From: Thermoguttaceae bacterium
GTDB taxonomy: Bacteria; Planctomycetota; Planctomycetia; Pirellulales; Thermoguttaceae
DNA: 64,000 nt
Assembly: GCA_017937485.1 (NCBI GenBank)
Contig: JAGBDN010000086.1
Coordinates: forward strand, 1-64,000
Reading direction: 5' to 3'
The stretch's first letter is position 1. Every line of letters begins with the position of its first letter. The notes below the pieces were generated by a model that was not told where the DNA came from, ran no database searches, and saw nothing but the letters and a program-made list of their open reading frames with translations. Shown one piece after another: positions 8,163-16,571 of the stretch. The position numbers and the translations under genes are program-made.

Positions 8163-9199
8163 TTCCGATTCGGAACGTTTATTATTTGCTCGCGTATGCG
8201 TTTGAAAGTCTTGTCGAACAAGACGTTAAGAGCGTCGCGACGGAAGAGTTCGCGAACGCGGCGGACTTGCTGGCGGCGCTCCTCGGGCGTTGCGTCGCGA
8301 CGCAAGTCAAGCGCGGATTGCGCCGGGAGTACGCGACGCGGGAAGAAACGACGTCGGCGCCGCGCGGTCGGATTCTCGTCGGCGAAACGATTAAAACGCA
8401 AACGCTTCGCCGCAAAGAACTTGCTTGCGCTTTCGACGAGTTTTCGCCGGACACGCCGTTCAACCGCGTCGTCAAGTCGACGTTGACGCTTTTGACGCGA
8501 GCCGACGTCGCCGCGCCGCGCAAACGAACGCTTCGCAAACTTCTGCTATTTTTCGACGACGTAACGACTTGCGACTTGCGCCGCGTCGATTGGAACGTTC
8601 GGTTCGACCGAAATTCGCGCGGGCTTCGAACGATTTGGGCGCTTTGCCGGCTGGTCGTCGACGGGCTCCTTCAAACGACGGCGGACGGCGCGACGCGGTT
8701 GGCGGCGTTTTTCGACGAGCAAACCGAAGCGCGCCTTTACGAAAGGTTCGTTTTGAACTATTTTCGACGCGAACATCCGACGCTTAACGCGCGGTCGCCG
8801 TTGATCTTATGGCGAACCGACGACGGCTTTTCGCGACGCTTGCCGACGATGCGAACCGACGTCGTCCTTTCGAGCGCGGCGACGAGGAAAACGCTGATTA
8901 TCGACGCGAAATATTATTCGCGGAATATGCAAACGAACCCGTTTTCAAACGCTTCGGCGCCGACGCATTGTTCCGGAAACCTTTATCAAATATTCGCTTA
9001 CGTCAAGAATTGGCCGGTCGCGCCGGACGAATCGGTCGGCGGTTTGCTGTTGTACGCCGGAACCGACGCGCCGATTCAACCGAACGACGATTACCGAATT
9101 TGCGGCGCTTCGATTAGCGTTAAAACGCTCGACTTAAACCGCGATTTCGCCGAGATCGCCGCCCAACTCGACGCGTTCGCCGACTCGCTTTCGAGGTGA
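8159..9199 (+). CDS. mcrC: McrC-like nuclease subunit of the type IV restriction system
   Basis: A 346-residue protein opening with IPIRNVYYLLAYAFE, the usual McrC N-terminus, and carrying a PD-(D/E)xK nuclease core near residues 230-252: MRTDVVL supplies the Asp and LIIDAKYY the D-x-K. QIFAYVKNW follows as the conserved helix. McrC is the endonuclease recruited by McrB-type motors. The ATG overlaps the mcrB stop by four bases. The gene converges on the DUF362 remnant, leaving only 12 bases between stops. Confidence 0.92.
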   Translation: MIPIRNVYYLLAYAFESLVEQDVKSVATEEFANAADLLAALLGRCVATQVKRGLRREYATREETTSAPRGRILVGETIKTQTLRRKELACAFDEFSPDTPFNRVVKSTLTLLTRADVAAPRKRTLRKLLLFFDDVTTCDLRRVDWNVRFDRNSRGLRTIWALCRLVVDGLLQTTADGATRLAAFFDEQTEARLYERFVLNYFRREHPTLNARSPLILWRTDDGFSRRLPTMRTDVVLSSAATRKTLIIDAKYYSRNMQTNPFSNASAPTHCSGNLYQIFAYVKNWPVAPDESVGGLLLYAGTDAPIQPNDDYRICGASISVKTLDLNRDFAEIAAQLDAFADSLSR

Positions 9200-9211
9200 T
9201 TTCGCGTCGCG

Positions 9212-10158
9212 TTAGGCGATTTCGACGAGGCGGTATTTGCGCGAGCCGAACCCGAGTTCTTCGGCGGCTTCCAAGAGACGAGCGGAACTGCGCGACTCCA
9301 TTCGCTCGATCAAGCCGGCTTTGCCCGGTTCGTCCGACGCGTAAATCAAGTCGACGCAGGCTTGGTCGAGCGCGACCGGGTCGACCGACGCCAAAACGCC
9401 GATATGGGACGTCTCCGGCGCCTTCGGGCGGATGTTGCTGTCGCAGTCGACCGACAAGTCTTTCATCGCGTTGACGAACGCGATTTTATTCTTGAAGAAG
9501 TTCATAATCGAGAGCGACGCGTCCGCCGTCGACTCTTGGAAGAGCGGCGACGGACACGTCCACATCTTCGACGCGTCGCCGGCGCCGTGAACGACCGTTT
9601 TGCCGTGCGACGGCGCGATTCCGATCGAAATATTTTTGAGCGCGCCGCCGAAACCGCCTAACATATGCCATTTGAAGTGCGAAAGGACGAGCGCGGATTC
9701 GTCTTTCTTGAGGTTCGCGCCGACGTAGTTGACCGTCGACTGTTTGCCGTTCGGAACCGGGAGTTCAAGTTCGCCGTCCGCGTGCAAAATGTCGCAGGGC
9801 GCGATTTCCGTGAAACCGTGTTGTTCGAACGCTTTCCAGCGATCTTCCGTGCGATGGCGGCGTCCGCGATAAGCCGCGGCGCTTTCGACGAGCGTTCCTT
9901 CGACCGCGTCGACGAGCGGTTTGACGAGGTCCGGCTTCAAGAAATGATTGCCGCCCGGTTCGCCGGAGCAGATTTTCACCGCCGTTTTGCCGGGGAGTTC
10001 GATTTCGAGTTTCTTGAAGAGTTCGAGCGTTTTTTCCGGAGAAATCGTTTTCGTAAAGTAAACGACCGGAAGGTTTTGCGCGTCGGCGGCGAGGGTCGGC
10101 CCGACGAAAGCGGAAGCGGCGGTCGCGGCGGTCTTTTGAGGAAATCCCGACGTTGCGT
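9212..10158 (-). pseudogene. DUF362 family exported protein, frameshifted and with ACG for ATG
   Basis: The intact frame (9212 to about 10130) encodes a DUF362-type protein: VYFTKTISPEKTLELF, VKICSGEPGGNHFLKP, LSHFKWHMLGGFGGALKN and DPVALDQACVDLIY. The Tat-type start lies in another frame: codons from 10158 read ACG-CAA-CGT-CGG-GAT-TTC-CTC-AAA (T-QRRDFLK), and the expected TAATAASAF continuation resumes one base out of frame. An A4 run at 10134-10137 (minus strand) needs one more A to restore the frame. ACG sits where the NIPSNAP gene start (minus strand 13167) has ATG in an almost identical context (AAGGATT then CAACG). So this copy has two lesions: a start codon change and a one-base deletion, unless the latter is a sequencing error. 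A downstream GTG (9979) would give only a truncated protein without a signal peptide. Confidence 0.75.
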
Positions 10159-10212
10159 AAAAGGAATCCTTTGAATGAATAGCGAAGCGTTATTGAAAAC
10201 GTCGCCGCGTTA

Positions 10213-10884
10213 TTAAGGAGCGAAAATCTTAGGAGGCGAGACGGGGACGGGTGAAAGTTTAGGCAAAAACTCGGCGATTTTCGCGTCGAGTTCGGCGTCG
10301 GTCGTTTCTTTGACGGCGTTGAAACCGATATTTTCGTCGACGAGGAGCGCGGGTTTCCGCTCCGGCGCGGCGAGTTGTTCGGCGAAGTCGCGTCGATATT
10401 GAACGCCGTCGGAATTTTCCGCCGTCCAAAACGAAACGACCGTCTTGCCGCGGAAGTCGGTTTCGCGCAGATAACGGACGAGCGGAGCGGAAACGACGCC
10501 GCTCCAAGTCGGGCCGCCGATAAAAACGCGGTCGTAAGCGCTCAAATTCGGGCGCTTGTCGGCGATTTTCGGGAGGCGGTCGAGTCGGCGTTCCTCTTTG
10601 GCGCGCTCGGCGGTCGCTTTCGGCTCGCTCGGGTAAGATTCGAGCGTTTCGACGGCGTAAAGGTCGGCGCCCAACGTCTTCGCGAGGCGTTTTGCGACCC
10701 GTTCCGTTTGGCGCGAATAGGTGTAATAAACGACAAGGTCGCGCGATTTTGTCGGTCGCGACGGTTTTGACGGCTCGTCGGCAAGCGCGGCGAAGGGAAC
10801 GCAAGCAAAAATCGGCGTCGCGAGGAGGCTCCGGAGGACGGCGCGGCGGGGAAGCGAAACGACGGGAAAGGTTGTTTTTTTCAT
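10213..10884 (-). CDS. Exported flavodoxin-like protein
   Basis: A 223-residue protein. The N-terminus has an RRAVLRSLLATPIFA stretch, a likely Tat or Sec signal. The mature part is a flavodoxin fold: the FMN-phosphate loop region VVYYTYSRQTERVA (about 51-64), IGGPTWSGVVSAPLVRYL (the W-containing FMN-binding loop, about 122) and FWTAENSDG. It resembles the Flavodoxin_4 group found in gut anaerobes. It probably carries electrons outside the cytoplasmic membrane; partners are not identifiable. It lies 55 bases upstream of the DUF362 remnant on the same strand. Confidence 0.82.
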   Translation of the reverse strand: MKKTTFPVVSLPRRAVLRSLLATPIFACVPFAALADEPSKPSRPTKSRDLVVYYTYSRQTERVAKRLAKTLGADLYAVETLESYPSEPKATAERAKEERRLDRLPKIADKRPNLSAYDRVFIGGPTWSGVVSAPLVRYLRETDFRGKTVVSFWTAENSDGVQYRRDFAEQLAAPERKPALLVDENIGFNAVKETTDAELDAKIAEFLPKLSPVPVSPPKIFAP

Positions 10885-11274
10885 TGGGGCGATAAATAAC
10901 CGGCGATAACGGGCGAACGTGAAAGTTGGCGCCGCGTTCCGTTTTAAAAGTCGGTCGCGACGTTTGGTTTCGTTAAATCCGGCTAATTTTTGAAAATTTC
11001 CGCCGCGAGATACGGAACAATCGGAAAGGCGTCGGGAAAACGGGCCGAAAGGAGCGGCGATAAAGAAGATTCGACGCTTCGTTGAGACAATACGCCCCTA
11101 GAGCCGCGACCGTCGCGAGAAACGAAACGGTCGCGGTTTAACGGAAAAGCGAGAAATTGCGGAGCGTTAAAACGTTAATTTTGAACGGTTGCGCGTCGGC
11201 TTCGGCAAACGTCGAAGGGCGCGACCGCCGAACGGTTAACGCTCCGGCAGGCGGGCAAACAGGACGAAGCGCGA
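10885..11274. other. Intergenic region, hairpins only
   Basis: No gene is supported in these 390 bases. The region contains the 11104-11136 hairpin. A 10-base inverted pair, GGAGCGTTAA (11161-11170) with TTAACGCTCC (11236-11245), lies just past the aldo/keto reductase stop. GACAATACGCCCCTA at about 11087-11101 resembles the putative IS end at 127-140 but shows no transposase remains next to it. Confidence 0.5.
11104..11136. terminator. Hairpin downstream of the aldo/keto reductase gene
   Basis: CCGCGACCGT (11104-11113) pairs perfectly with ACGGTCGCGG (11127-11136) across a 13-base loop. It lies about 140 bases past the stop of the minus-strand gene ending at 11275. Confidence 0.5.
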
Positions 11275-12228
11275 TTACGCTTTCGCGGCTTGCTCCGCTT
11301 CCATCGCTTTGAGCGTCGCGGAGACGTGATCGAAGAATTCGTCGATTTCGTGTTTTTCGTTGAAACCGACGATCATCGTGTCGACCGCGGAGAGACGCGT
11401 GATCGCGTCGACCGAGCGTTGGCGGTCTTCGATCTTCTTCATCGTCCCTTCGCCGACGACCTTCATGCAGATGATCCCGATCCCTTTCTCGGCGGCGGCG
11501 TTCACGAGCGCGACGTTTTCCTCGAACGTGCCTTCCATACGGGCGCCGCTCGTGTTCATACGGACGTGAATCGCGTCCGTCCAGTCGAGTTCGATCGCTT
11601 TTTTCGTCGCGGCGTTCGAGTGGCTGGAGATCCCGTGCGCGCGGATAAGGCCTTCTTTTTTCAGCGCTTCGAGGTCTTCCATATACTGCGCGTACTGCTC
11701 GTTCCAGTTCGGCGTCATCATGCAGTGAATTTGAACGACGTCAAGGTAATCCGACTTCGTTTCTTGGAGGAAACGCTTGACGACGACGTCGGCGCGCGGA
11801 CGTTCCTTTTCCGGAATTCCGCCGTTGTGCGGCCAAATTTTCGTCCCGATTTGGAACGCGTCGCGAGCGATTCCGGCGGCGGCGAGCGTTTCGGTAACGA
11901 GTTGGTGCGTTCCGTAAAGGTCGGCGCAGTCGAAGTAACGAATCCCGCGTTCGTACCCGTAAAGAATCAGCTCGGTCGCCTTTTTGCGATCCATACGGGT
12001 CAGGGTGCTGGAACGGTTGTGCCCGATCATGCCGGTGCCGAAGCCGATGCGGCTCGTTTTGACTTCCGGCGTCAGTTGAACCGTCGCGCACGGGTCGGTC
12101 GAGAAGGGGTTTTTCGGAGCTTTCGCCGCTTCTTCGGCGCGAACGTTCGAGAGAGGCGCGCCCGCGACCGCCGCGCTTCCGAGCCCGGCGAGCGACGTTC
12201 GGAGGAATTGACGTCGTTTCATATCCAT
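11275..12228 (-). CDS. Tat-exported aldo/keto reductase
   Basis: A 317-residue protein with a Tat signal (KRRQFLRTSLAGLGSAAVAG). The aldo/keto reductase barrel shows the expected catalytic tetrad: Asp and Tyr in GIRYFDCADLYGTHQ (about 96-111), Lys in FQIGTKIWPH and His in DVVQIHCMM. LIRAHGISSHS and IGIICMKVVGEG are family segments. It would reduce an aldehyde or ketone, or act on sugars, with NAD(P)H, after folding in the cytoplasm and Tat export. AAGGA eight bases before the first ATG supports this start; a second in-frame ATG lies six bases further. Confidence 0.9.
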   Translation of the reverse strand: MDMKRRQFLRTSLAGLGSAAVAGAPLSNVRAEEAAKAPKNPFSTDPCATVQLTPEVKTSRIGFGTGMIGHNRSSTLTRMDRKKATELILYGYERGIRYFDCADLYGTHQLVTETLAAAGIARDAFQIGTKIWPHNGGIPEKERPRADVVVKRFLQETKSDYLDVVQIHCMMTPNWNEQYAQYMEDLEALKKEGLIRAHGISSHSNAATKKAIELDWTDAIHVRMNTSGARMEGTFEENVALVNAAAEKGIGIICMKVVGEGTMKKIEDRQRSVDAITRLSAVDTMIVGFNEKHEIDEFFDHVSATLKAMEAEQAAKA

Positions 12229-12375
12229 TTTGCGGTTCCTTTTGCGTTGAGTTTAGCGATAATAACGCTCGAGACGTCGAACGCCGCCGCGTCGTTTCCG
12301 TTTACTTGAGAAAAAACGCGGCGCTTATCGCTTAACGTTTGGGAAATAAATAAACGTTGCGAACGTCGATTCGCG

Positions 12376-13167
12376 TCAGATTTGCGATTTCGGCGACGGT
12401 TTCAGGAAAAGGTTGCGAATACGGGTCGCGGTGCGAGCGAATTCTTTTTCGCCGCTCATTTCCTTCCATTCGTCGCTGTTGACGAACTTGCTCCAACCTT
12501 CGCGGCGCGCTTCGTCGTTCGGGAAGCTGAGCATATACGCGATGTTCGGCGCCATCGAGCCGAAGAGGGTGCGACCGAAGAAGACCGGCGCCATTCCGCA
12601 ACGACGGAAAAGGTCGAGTTCGCCGCGAACGTCGAACATCTTTTCTTTCGCGAAGTTGCGCTCGAAGTTCGGGCTGTTGTACGTGCGGAGTTGCAGGACG
12701 CGGCCTTCGTTGGTAAACGGAACGGTAATTTGCGGTTGCGTCGGGAAGGCGAGGAGCGCGGAGACTTCTTGGTCGACGAAATCGAGGTCGTCGCTCGTGT
12801 TGAGCGCGTTCGAACCTTCGGCGACGGAGCGGTCTTGGAGCGTCGCCAACGCGTCGAGCGTCGCGGCTTCGGAGACGACGAAAACGGCGTTCGCGAACGG
12901 TTCGGCGCCGCGGTCGCCCTTGTTGAGATCGGCGTTCAGGGTGAAGACGCCGACTTTGTCGAAGCCGAGTTTGTTCCGTTCCGGAATCAAAATTTCGTCG
13001 AATTTGGCGACGAGCGCGTCGCGTTTGTCGGCGTTTTGGGTGAAATACGTTTCCAAAAGGATGTAACGGCGTTCGGAGGCGGCGTCGGCGGCTTGCGCGT
13101 CGGCGGTCGGGAGGACGGCGGCGAGACCGGCGGCGGTCGCGGCGGTCAGAAAGTCTCGGCGTTGCAT
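12376..13167 (-). CDS. Tat-exported NIPSNAP family protein
   Basis: A 263-residue protein with a Tat signal (MQRRDFLTAATAAGLAAVLP) followed by two ferredoxin-like NIPSNAP halves. RRYILLETYFTQNADKRDAL opens the first, and VLQLRTYNSPNFERNFAKEKMF opens the second and most typical one. SDEWKEMSGEKEFARTATRIRN is the usual C-terminal helix. The molecular function of bacterial NIPSNAP proteins is not established; planctomycetes carry many exported ones. AAGGAT nine bases upstream supports the start, and a strong promoter lies at 13413-13441. Confidence 0.88.
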   Translation of the reverse strand: MQRRDFLTAATAAGLAAVLPTADAQAADAASERRYILLETYFTQNADKRDALVAKFDEILIPERNKLGFDKVGVFTLNADLNKGDRGAEPFANAVFVVSEAATLDALATLQDRSVAEGSNALNTSDDLDFVDQEVSALLAFPTQPQITVPFTNEGRVLQLRTYNSPNFERNFAKEKMFDVRGELDLFRRCGMAPVFFGRTLFGSMAPNIAYMLSFPNDEARREGWSKFVNSDEWKEMSGEKEFARTATRIRNLFLKPSPKSQI

Positions 13168-13606
13168 TAGATGAAATCCTTACGGCGATAAAATATCGCG
13201 ATAAAAACGGTTGAAACGGGGCGGAACGCCAAAAACGTTCCGCCGACGGAACCGTCGCGCCGGAAAAAATCGGACGAAAACGGTTTCGGACGTTAAAATA
13301 AAACGATTGGACAAAATAACGGACGTCGCGACGTTCGGAAACGCCGGGACGTTCGCCGGAAAAACGACGGCGGAAACGGAAATTTCGCCGATTTTCCCCT
13401 TATTATTAATACATTATATCCGAACGGAACGCGCGGCGCAAGCGGGCGAACGAAAATTTCGACGTCGAAACGCAATTTAACGTCGCCGGAGGGAACATTT
13501 GCCGTTCGAAAGGCTCCGTCGTTAACGCCGCCGTTCGAACGGGCGACCGTCGCCGCTCGGCGCAACGCGTCGAGCGAAACTCGCCGCGACCGGGCGGTCG
13601 CCGCGC
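13168..13606. other. Intergenic region with promoter and a duplicated gene end
   Basis: This 439-base gap holds the NIPSNAP promoter and an imperfect direct repeat. About 43 bases at 13549-13591 copy the 3' end of the methyltransferase gene at 13596-13641. No gene is supported. Confidence 0.55.
13413..13441 (-). promoter_or_regulatory. Promoter of the NIPSNAP gene
   Basis: On the minus strand TTGCGC (13436-13441) and TATAAT (13413-13418) are separated by 17 bases. It leaves a leader of about 240 bases. Confidence 0.65.
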
Positions 13607-13641
13607 TTAGCGCAACACGTCGAGCGAAACTTCGATTCGAC
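13549..13641. repeat. Imperfect direct repeat at the 3' end of the methyltransferase/MTHFR gene
   Basis: The stretch 13549-13591 and the gene end 13596-13641 share GCGCAAC[GA]CGTCGAGCGAAACT with similar flanks (GTCGCCGC before, CGACC after). It looks like a short tandem duplication spanning the stop codon, with the outer copy now non-coding. Confidence 0.7.
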
Positions 13642-15574
13642 CGAGCGGCGCGCTGACTTGAACGCCTTGAACGGCGGAGCGAATCGTCGCGAGCGATTCT
13701 CGGGCGATTTCGATTCCGGTCGCGAGTTGGTCTTCTTTCGAGCGCGTCGCGGCGGCCTCCATTCGCGACATAATCTCGTCCGGAACGACGACGCCGGGCA
13801 CCTCTTTGCGCATAAAGAGGGCGTTTCGGTAACTGACGAACGGCCAAACGCCGGCGATCACCGGGATCGAAAGCGCGTCGCCGCATTCGTCGAGGAACGA
13901 CAAAAGGACGTTCGGGTCGAAAACCGGCTGGGTAACGGCGAAGAGGGCGCCCGCGTCGATTTTGCGCTTGAGCCGGTCGATTTCGCGCTTGCGGTCGAGC
14001 GCGGACGGGTCGAAGCCGACGCCGAAAAAGGCGTTCGTCGCCGGAGGCAACGCGAGTCCGCCGAGGTCGACGCCGCGATTGAGACGCCGTTGCAAGGCGC
14101 AAAGGCCGATCGAGTCGCAGTCGAAAACGCCGGTCGCCGACGCGTAATTCCCGAGTTTCGGCGGGTCGCCGGTGATGAAAAGGATGTTGCGGATTCCGAG
14201 CGCGGCGCACCCGACCAAATCGGCTTGAATCCCGATGAGGTTTTTGTCGCGGCAACACATGTGCAAGACCGGCTCGATTCCGGCTTCGTCGAGGATTTTC
14301 GACGCGGCGACGATCGACGAAATCCGAGCGGAAGCGCGCGGCCCGTCCGGGAGGTTGACCGCGTCGACGCCCGCTTCTTTGAGTCGGCGGCCCTTGTCGA
14401 TAAAATCGGCGAGATCGTACCCGCGCGGCGGAATCGTTTCGACCGTCGAGACCCATTCGCCCCGAGCGAGCTTGGCGGCCAAGCGACTGCGCGACTCGAC
14501 CGGCGATTCCGGGAGTTCGACGACGTCCGGCGCCGCGTCGACGAGTTTAATTTCGACGCGACGGCCCCGCGACGTCGGCTTGACCGCTTTGACGACTTCC
14601 GCCAAATCTTCCGGCGTCGTTCCGCAACATCCGCCGACCGCCGCCGCGCCAAGATCGGCGTACCGCGTCGCGTAAGTGGCGAGATATTCCGGCGAATTGT
14701 AATAAAGTTGACGGCCTTCGAACGACTCCGGCGCGCCCGCGTTCGGCTGAACGATCAGCGGCTTGTCGAGCGTTTTGACGATTTCGAGCGTCGCGTTCAA
14801 CATTTCCGCCGGGCCGAAACCGCAGTTGAGCCCCCAAGCGAGCGGTTGCGGACGCGTCGCGGCGGCGATTTGGCAGCAAGGGCAAGACGGATCGTCGGCG
14901 CTGGCGTTGACGGTCGCGCAAGTTTTGCCGGTTTTGTCGCTCTCGACGGACGTCGCGAAGGGCGCGAAAAGTTCGGCGAAGCGTTTCGCCCGGGTTTCGA
15001 GCGTGTTCGGGGCGCGGAAGAGCGCCGGGGAGAGCGCGTAAGAAACGACGAACGGGAAGTTCGGCGCGGCGGCTTGCATCGCGTCGACGGCGATTTCGGC
15101 GGTTTCGCGGGACGGCTGCGTCTCGAAGAGAACGACGTCGACGCCCGCCTTAACGAGCGCGTCGACCTGCGCCGCGAACGCCTCGACGATTTCGTTTCGC
15201 GAACGTTTTTCAAGCGTTTCGGCGCTCGGGAAGCCGACCGAGCCCGCGACGAAGATCGGGCGTTCCTCCGTCGCCGTTTCGGAGGCGACGCGGCGCGTCA
15301 ACGCGACGCCCGCCGCGTTGATCGCCGCGACCTGCGTTTCGAGCCCGTATTTTTCGAGCGCGAAGCGGTTCGCGCCGTAAGTGTTCGTCGTCAAAACGTC
15401 GACTCCGGCGTCGCGATAGGCGGCGGCGATCTCCTCGATCATTCGCGGATTGCGGAGGTTCAGCTCGTCGTAACATTGGTTGGTGAAGACGCGGCGGCGG
15501 TAGATTTCCGTACCGGTCGCGCCGTCGAAAACGAGGGTCGAGGAGGCGAGGGCTTCTTGAAAAGTTAAGGACAT
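13607..15574 (-). CDS. Bifunctional homocysteine S-methyltransferase / methylenetetrahydrofolate reductase
   Basis: A 655-residue fusion. The N-terminal half is a homocysteine methyltransferase barrel: VFDGATGTEIYRR, LTTNTYGANRFALEKYG, and zinc ligands in WGLNCGFGP and the adjacent pair of GGCCGTTPEDL. The C-terminal half from about residue 365 is a MetF-type flavin barrel: STVETIPPRGYDLADFI, LHMCCRDKNLIGIQADLVG, ILFITGDPPKLGNY, and FAVTQPVFDP near the end. It links the 5-methyl-THF pool to methionine synthesis, like YitJ-type fusions. An extra cysteine-rich stretch (DDPSCPCCQ) precedes the first zinc motif. It stands alone, without other methionine genes. Confidence 0.93.
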   Translation of the reverse strand: MSLTFQEALASSTLVFDGATGTEIYRRRVFTNQCYDELNLRNPRMIEEIAAAYRDAGVDVLTTNTYGANRFALEKYGLETQVAAINAAGVALTRRVASETATEERPIFVAGSVGFPSAETLEKRSRNEIVEAFAAQVDALVKAGVDVVLFETQPSRETAEIAVDAMQAAAPNFPFVVSYALSPALFRAPNTLETRAKRFAELFAPFATSVESDKTGKTCATVNASADDPSCPCCQIAAATRPQPLAWGLNCGFGPAEMLNATLEIVKTLDKPLIVQPNAGAPESFEGRQLYYNSPEYLATYATRYADLGAAAVGGCCGTTPEDLAEVVKAVKPTSRGRRVEIKLVDAAPDVVELPESPVESRSRLAAKLARGEWVSTVETIPPRGYDLADFIDKGRRLKEAGVDAVNLPDGPRASARISSIVAASKILDEAGIEPVLHMCCRDKNLIGIQADLVGCAALGIRNILFITGDPPKLGNYASATGVFDCDSIGLCALQRRLNRGVDLGGLALPPATNAFFGVGFDPSALDRKREIDRLKRKIDAGALFAVTQPVFDPNVLLSFLDECGDALSIPVIAGVWPFVSYRNALFMRKEVPGVVVPDEIMSRMEAAATRSKEDQLATGIEIARESLATIRSAVQGVQVSAPLGRIEVSLDVLR

Positions 15575-15619
15575 TTTCGCAACTTTCGCGCGCCGAGGCG
15601 TCGGCGGCGCTTGACATTT

Positions 15620-15649
15620 TTGGAATTTGGGGGAAACTAACGGTATTAT
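15620..15649 (+). promoter_or_regulatory. Possible promoter of the YqeG gene
   Basis: TTGGAA (15620-15625) and TATTAT (15644-15649) are 18 bases apart. A better -35 match, TTGACA (15611-15616), lies too far upstream (27 bases) to pair with it. The call is tentative. Confidence 0.35.
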
Positions 15650-15832
15650 GGCGCTTAACGCGACCGCTCGACCGAACGAAACCGGAAGCGGCGGAACTCG
15701 GAAGCGTCGGACTTCTTACCAACTTGCCGCCGTTTGCGTCGACTTTGACGGTTGCGCCGATTTTGTCGGGCGATTTGGCCGTCGAGGAAACGCAAGGGGC
15801 GCGAGAATCGTTCGAACCTAAGGAGCGCGGCG

Positions 15833-16381
15833 ATGTTGACCGTTTGTTACCCGCATTACTTGATTAAAAGCGTCGTCGAGCTTTCTCCGGAGCGTCTGCG
15901 GGCGCTCGGCGTCGAAAATCTTCTTCTCGACGTCGATTGTACCCTAAAACGGTATGGAATGCAAGAACTCGAGCCGGAAATAACGGCTTGGTTGGAAAAA
16001 ATTAAGGGCGAAGGGTTCCGAATTTGCCTTTTGTCGAACGGAATGGGGCCGCGCATCGGGCGTTTTGCGGAAAAAGTCGGGCTTCCGTTCGTCGCCGAGG
16101 CTTGGAAACCGCTCCCGAGAGGGTGTTTTCGCGCGATGAAGGAGTTCGGATTCGAGCGCGACAAGACCGTTATCGTCGGCGACCAAATCTTCGCGGACGT
16201 GATGGCCGGGCGCTTTGCGGGAATTAGGACGTTTTTAACGACCGCGATTTTCCCGGAAGAAGAACCTTGGTACACCCGAATGAAACGCCCGTTCGAGAAG
16301 GTCGTGATGCGCTTTTATAACCGCAAATTCCCGGACGGCGTTTGGGTCGACCCGAAATCGCGGAAAAAACGGGGCGCTTGA
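15833..16381 (+). CDS. YqeG-family HAD-type phosphatase
   Basis: A 182-residue cytoplasmic protein. The HAD motif I is modified to LLLDVDCTLKRYG (nucleophile Asp, then Asp), motif II is ICLLSNG, and the C-terminal metal site is KTVIVGDQIFADVMAGRFAGI. WKPLPRGCFRAMKEFG matches YqeG (HAD subfamily IIIA), related to phosphatidylglycerophosphate phosphatases. The in vivo substrate is uncertain. AAGGAG seven bases upstream fixes the start; the frame is open further upstream but without support. Confidence 0.9.
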   Translation: MLTVCYPHYLIKSVVELSPERLRALGVENLLLDVDCTLKRYGMQELEPEITAWLEKIKGEGFRICLLSNGMGPRIGRFAEKVGLPFVAEAWKPLPRGCFRAMKEFGFERDKTVIVGDQIFADVMAGRFAGIRTFLTTAIFPEEEPWYTRMKRPFEKVVMRFYNRKFPDGVWVDPKSRKKRGA

Positions 16382-16526
16382 CCGCTCGGCGGAACGACGT
16401 CGCGGCGTTAAAGCCGTTAAATTTAACGCGTCTCCTCCGTTTTAAGCGCCGAAAAGCGTTAAAATTTGGCGGCGCGACCCAAGGGTTGGGACGGCGGCGA
16501 ACTTTTTTGGAATTTTTTTGACGGGC

Positions 16527-16571
16527 GGCGTTAAAGTCGCTAAAAACGATGCAAACGATAAAATCGGTTAA
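16527..16571 (+). repeat. 9-base-period TAAA repeat across the nadE start
   Basis: Five consecutive 9-base units: GGCGTTAAA, GTCGCTAAA, AACGATGCA, AACGATAAA, ATCGGTTAA. The third unit contains the ATG start of nadE (16549), so the first codons of the gene are part of the repeat. Confidence 0.75.

Noticed and set aside
11087..11101. Sequence resembling the putative IS end at 127-140
   Set aside because: Only about a dozen bases agree and no transposase remnant or partner repeat is next to it.
13658..15568. 636-residue plus-strand frame opposite the methyltransferase/MTHFR gene
   Set aside because: Antisense shadow: Arg/Asp/Val-rich, no domain, and the other strand encodes a complete conserved enzyme. 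The strong codon bias here keeps antisense frames open.
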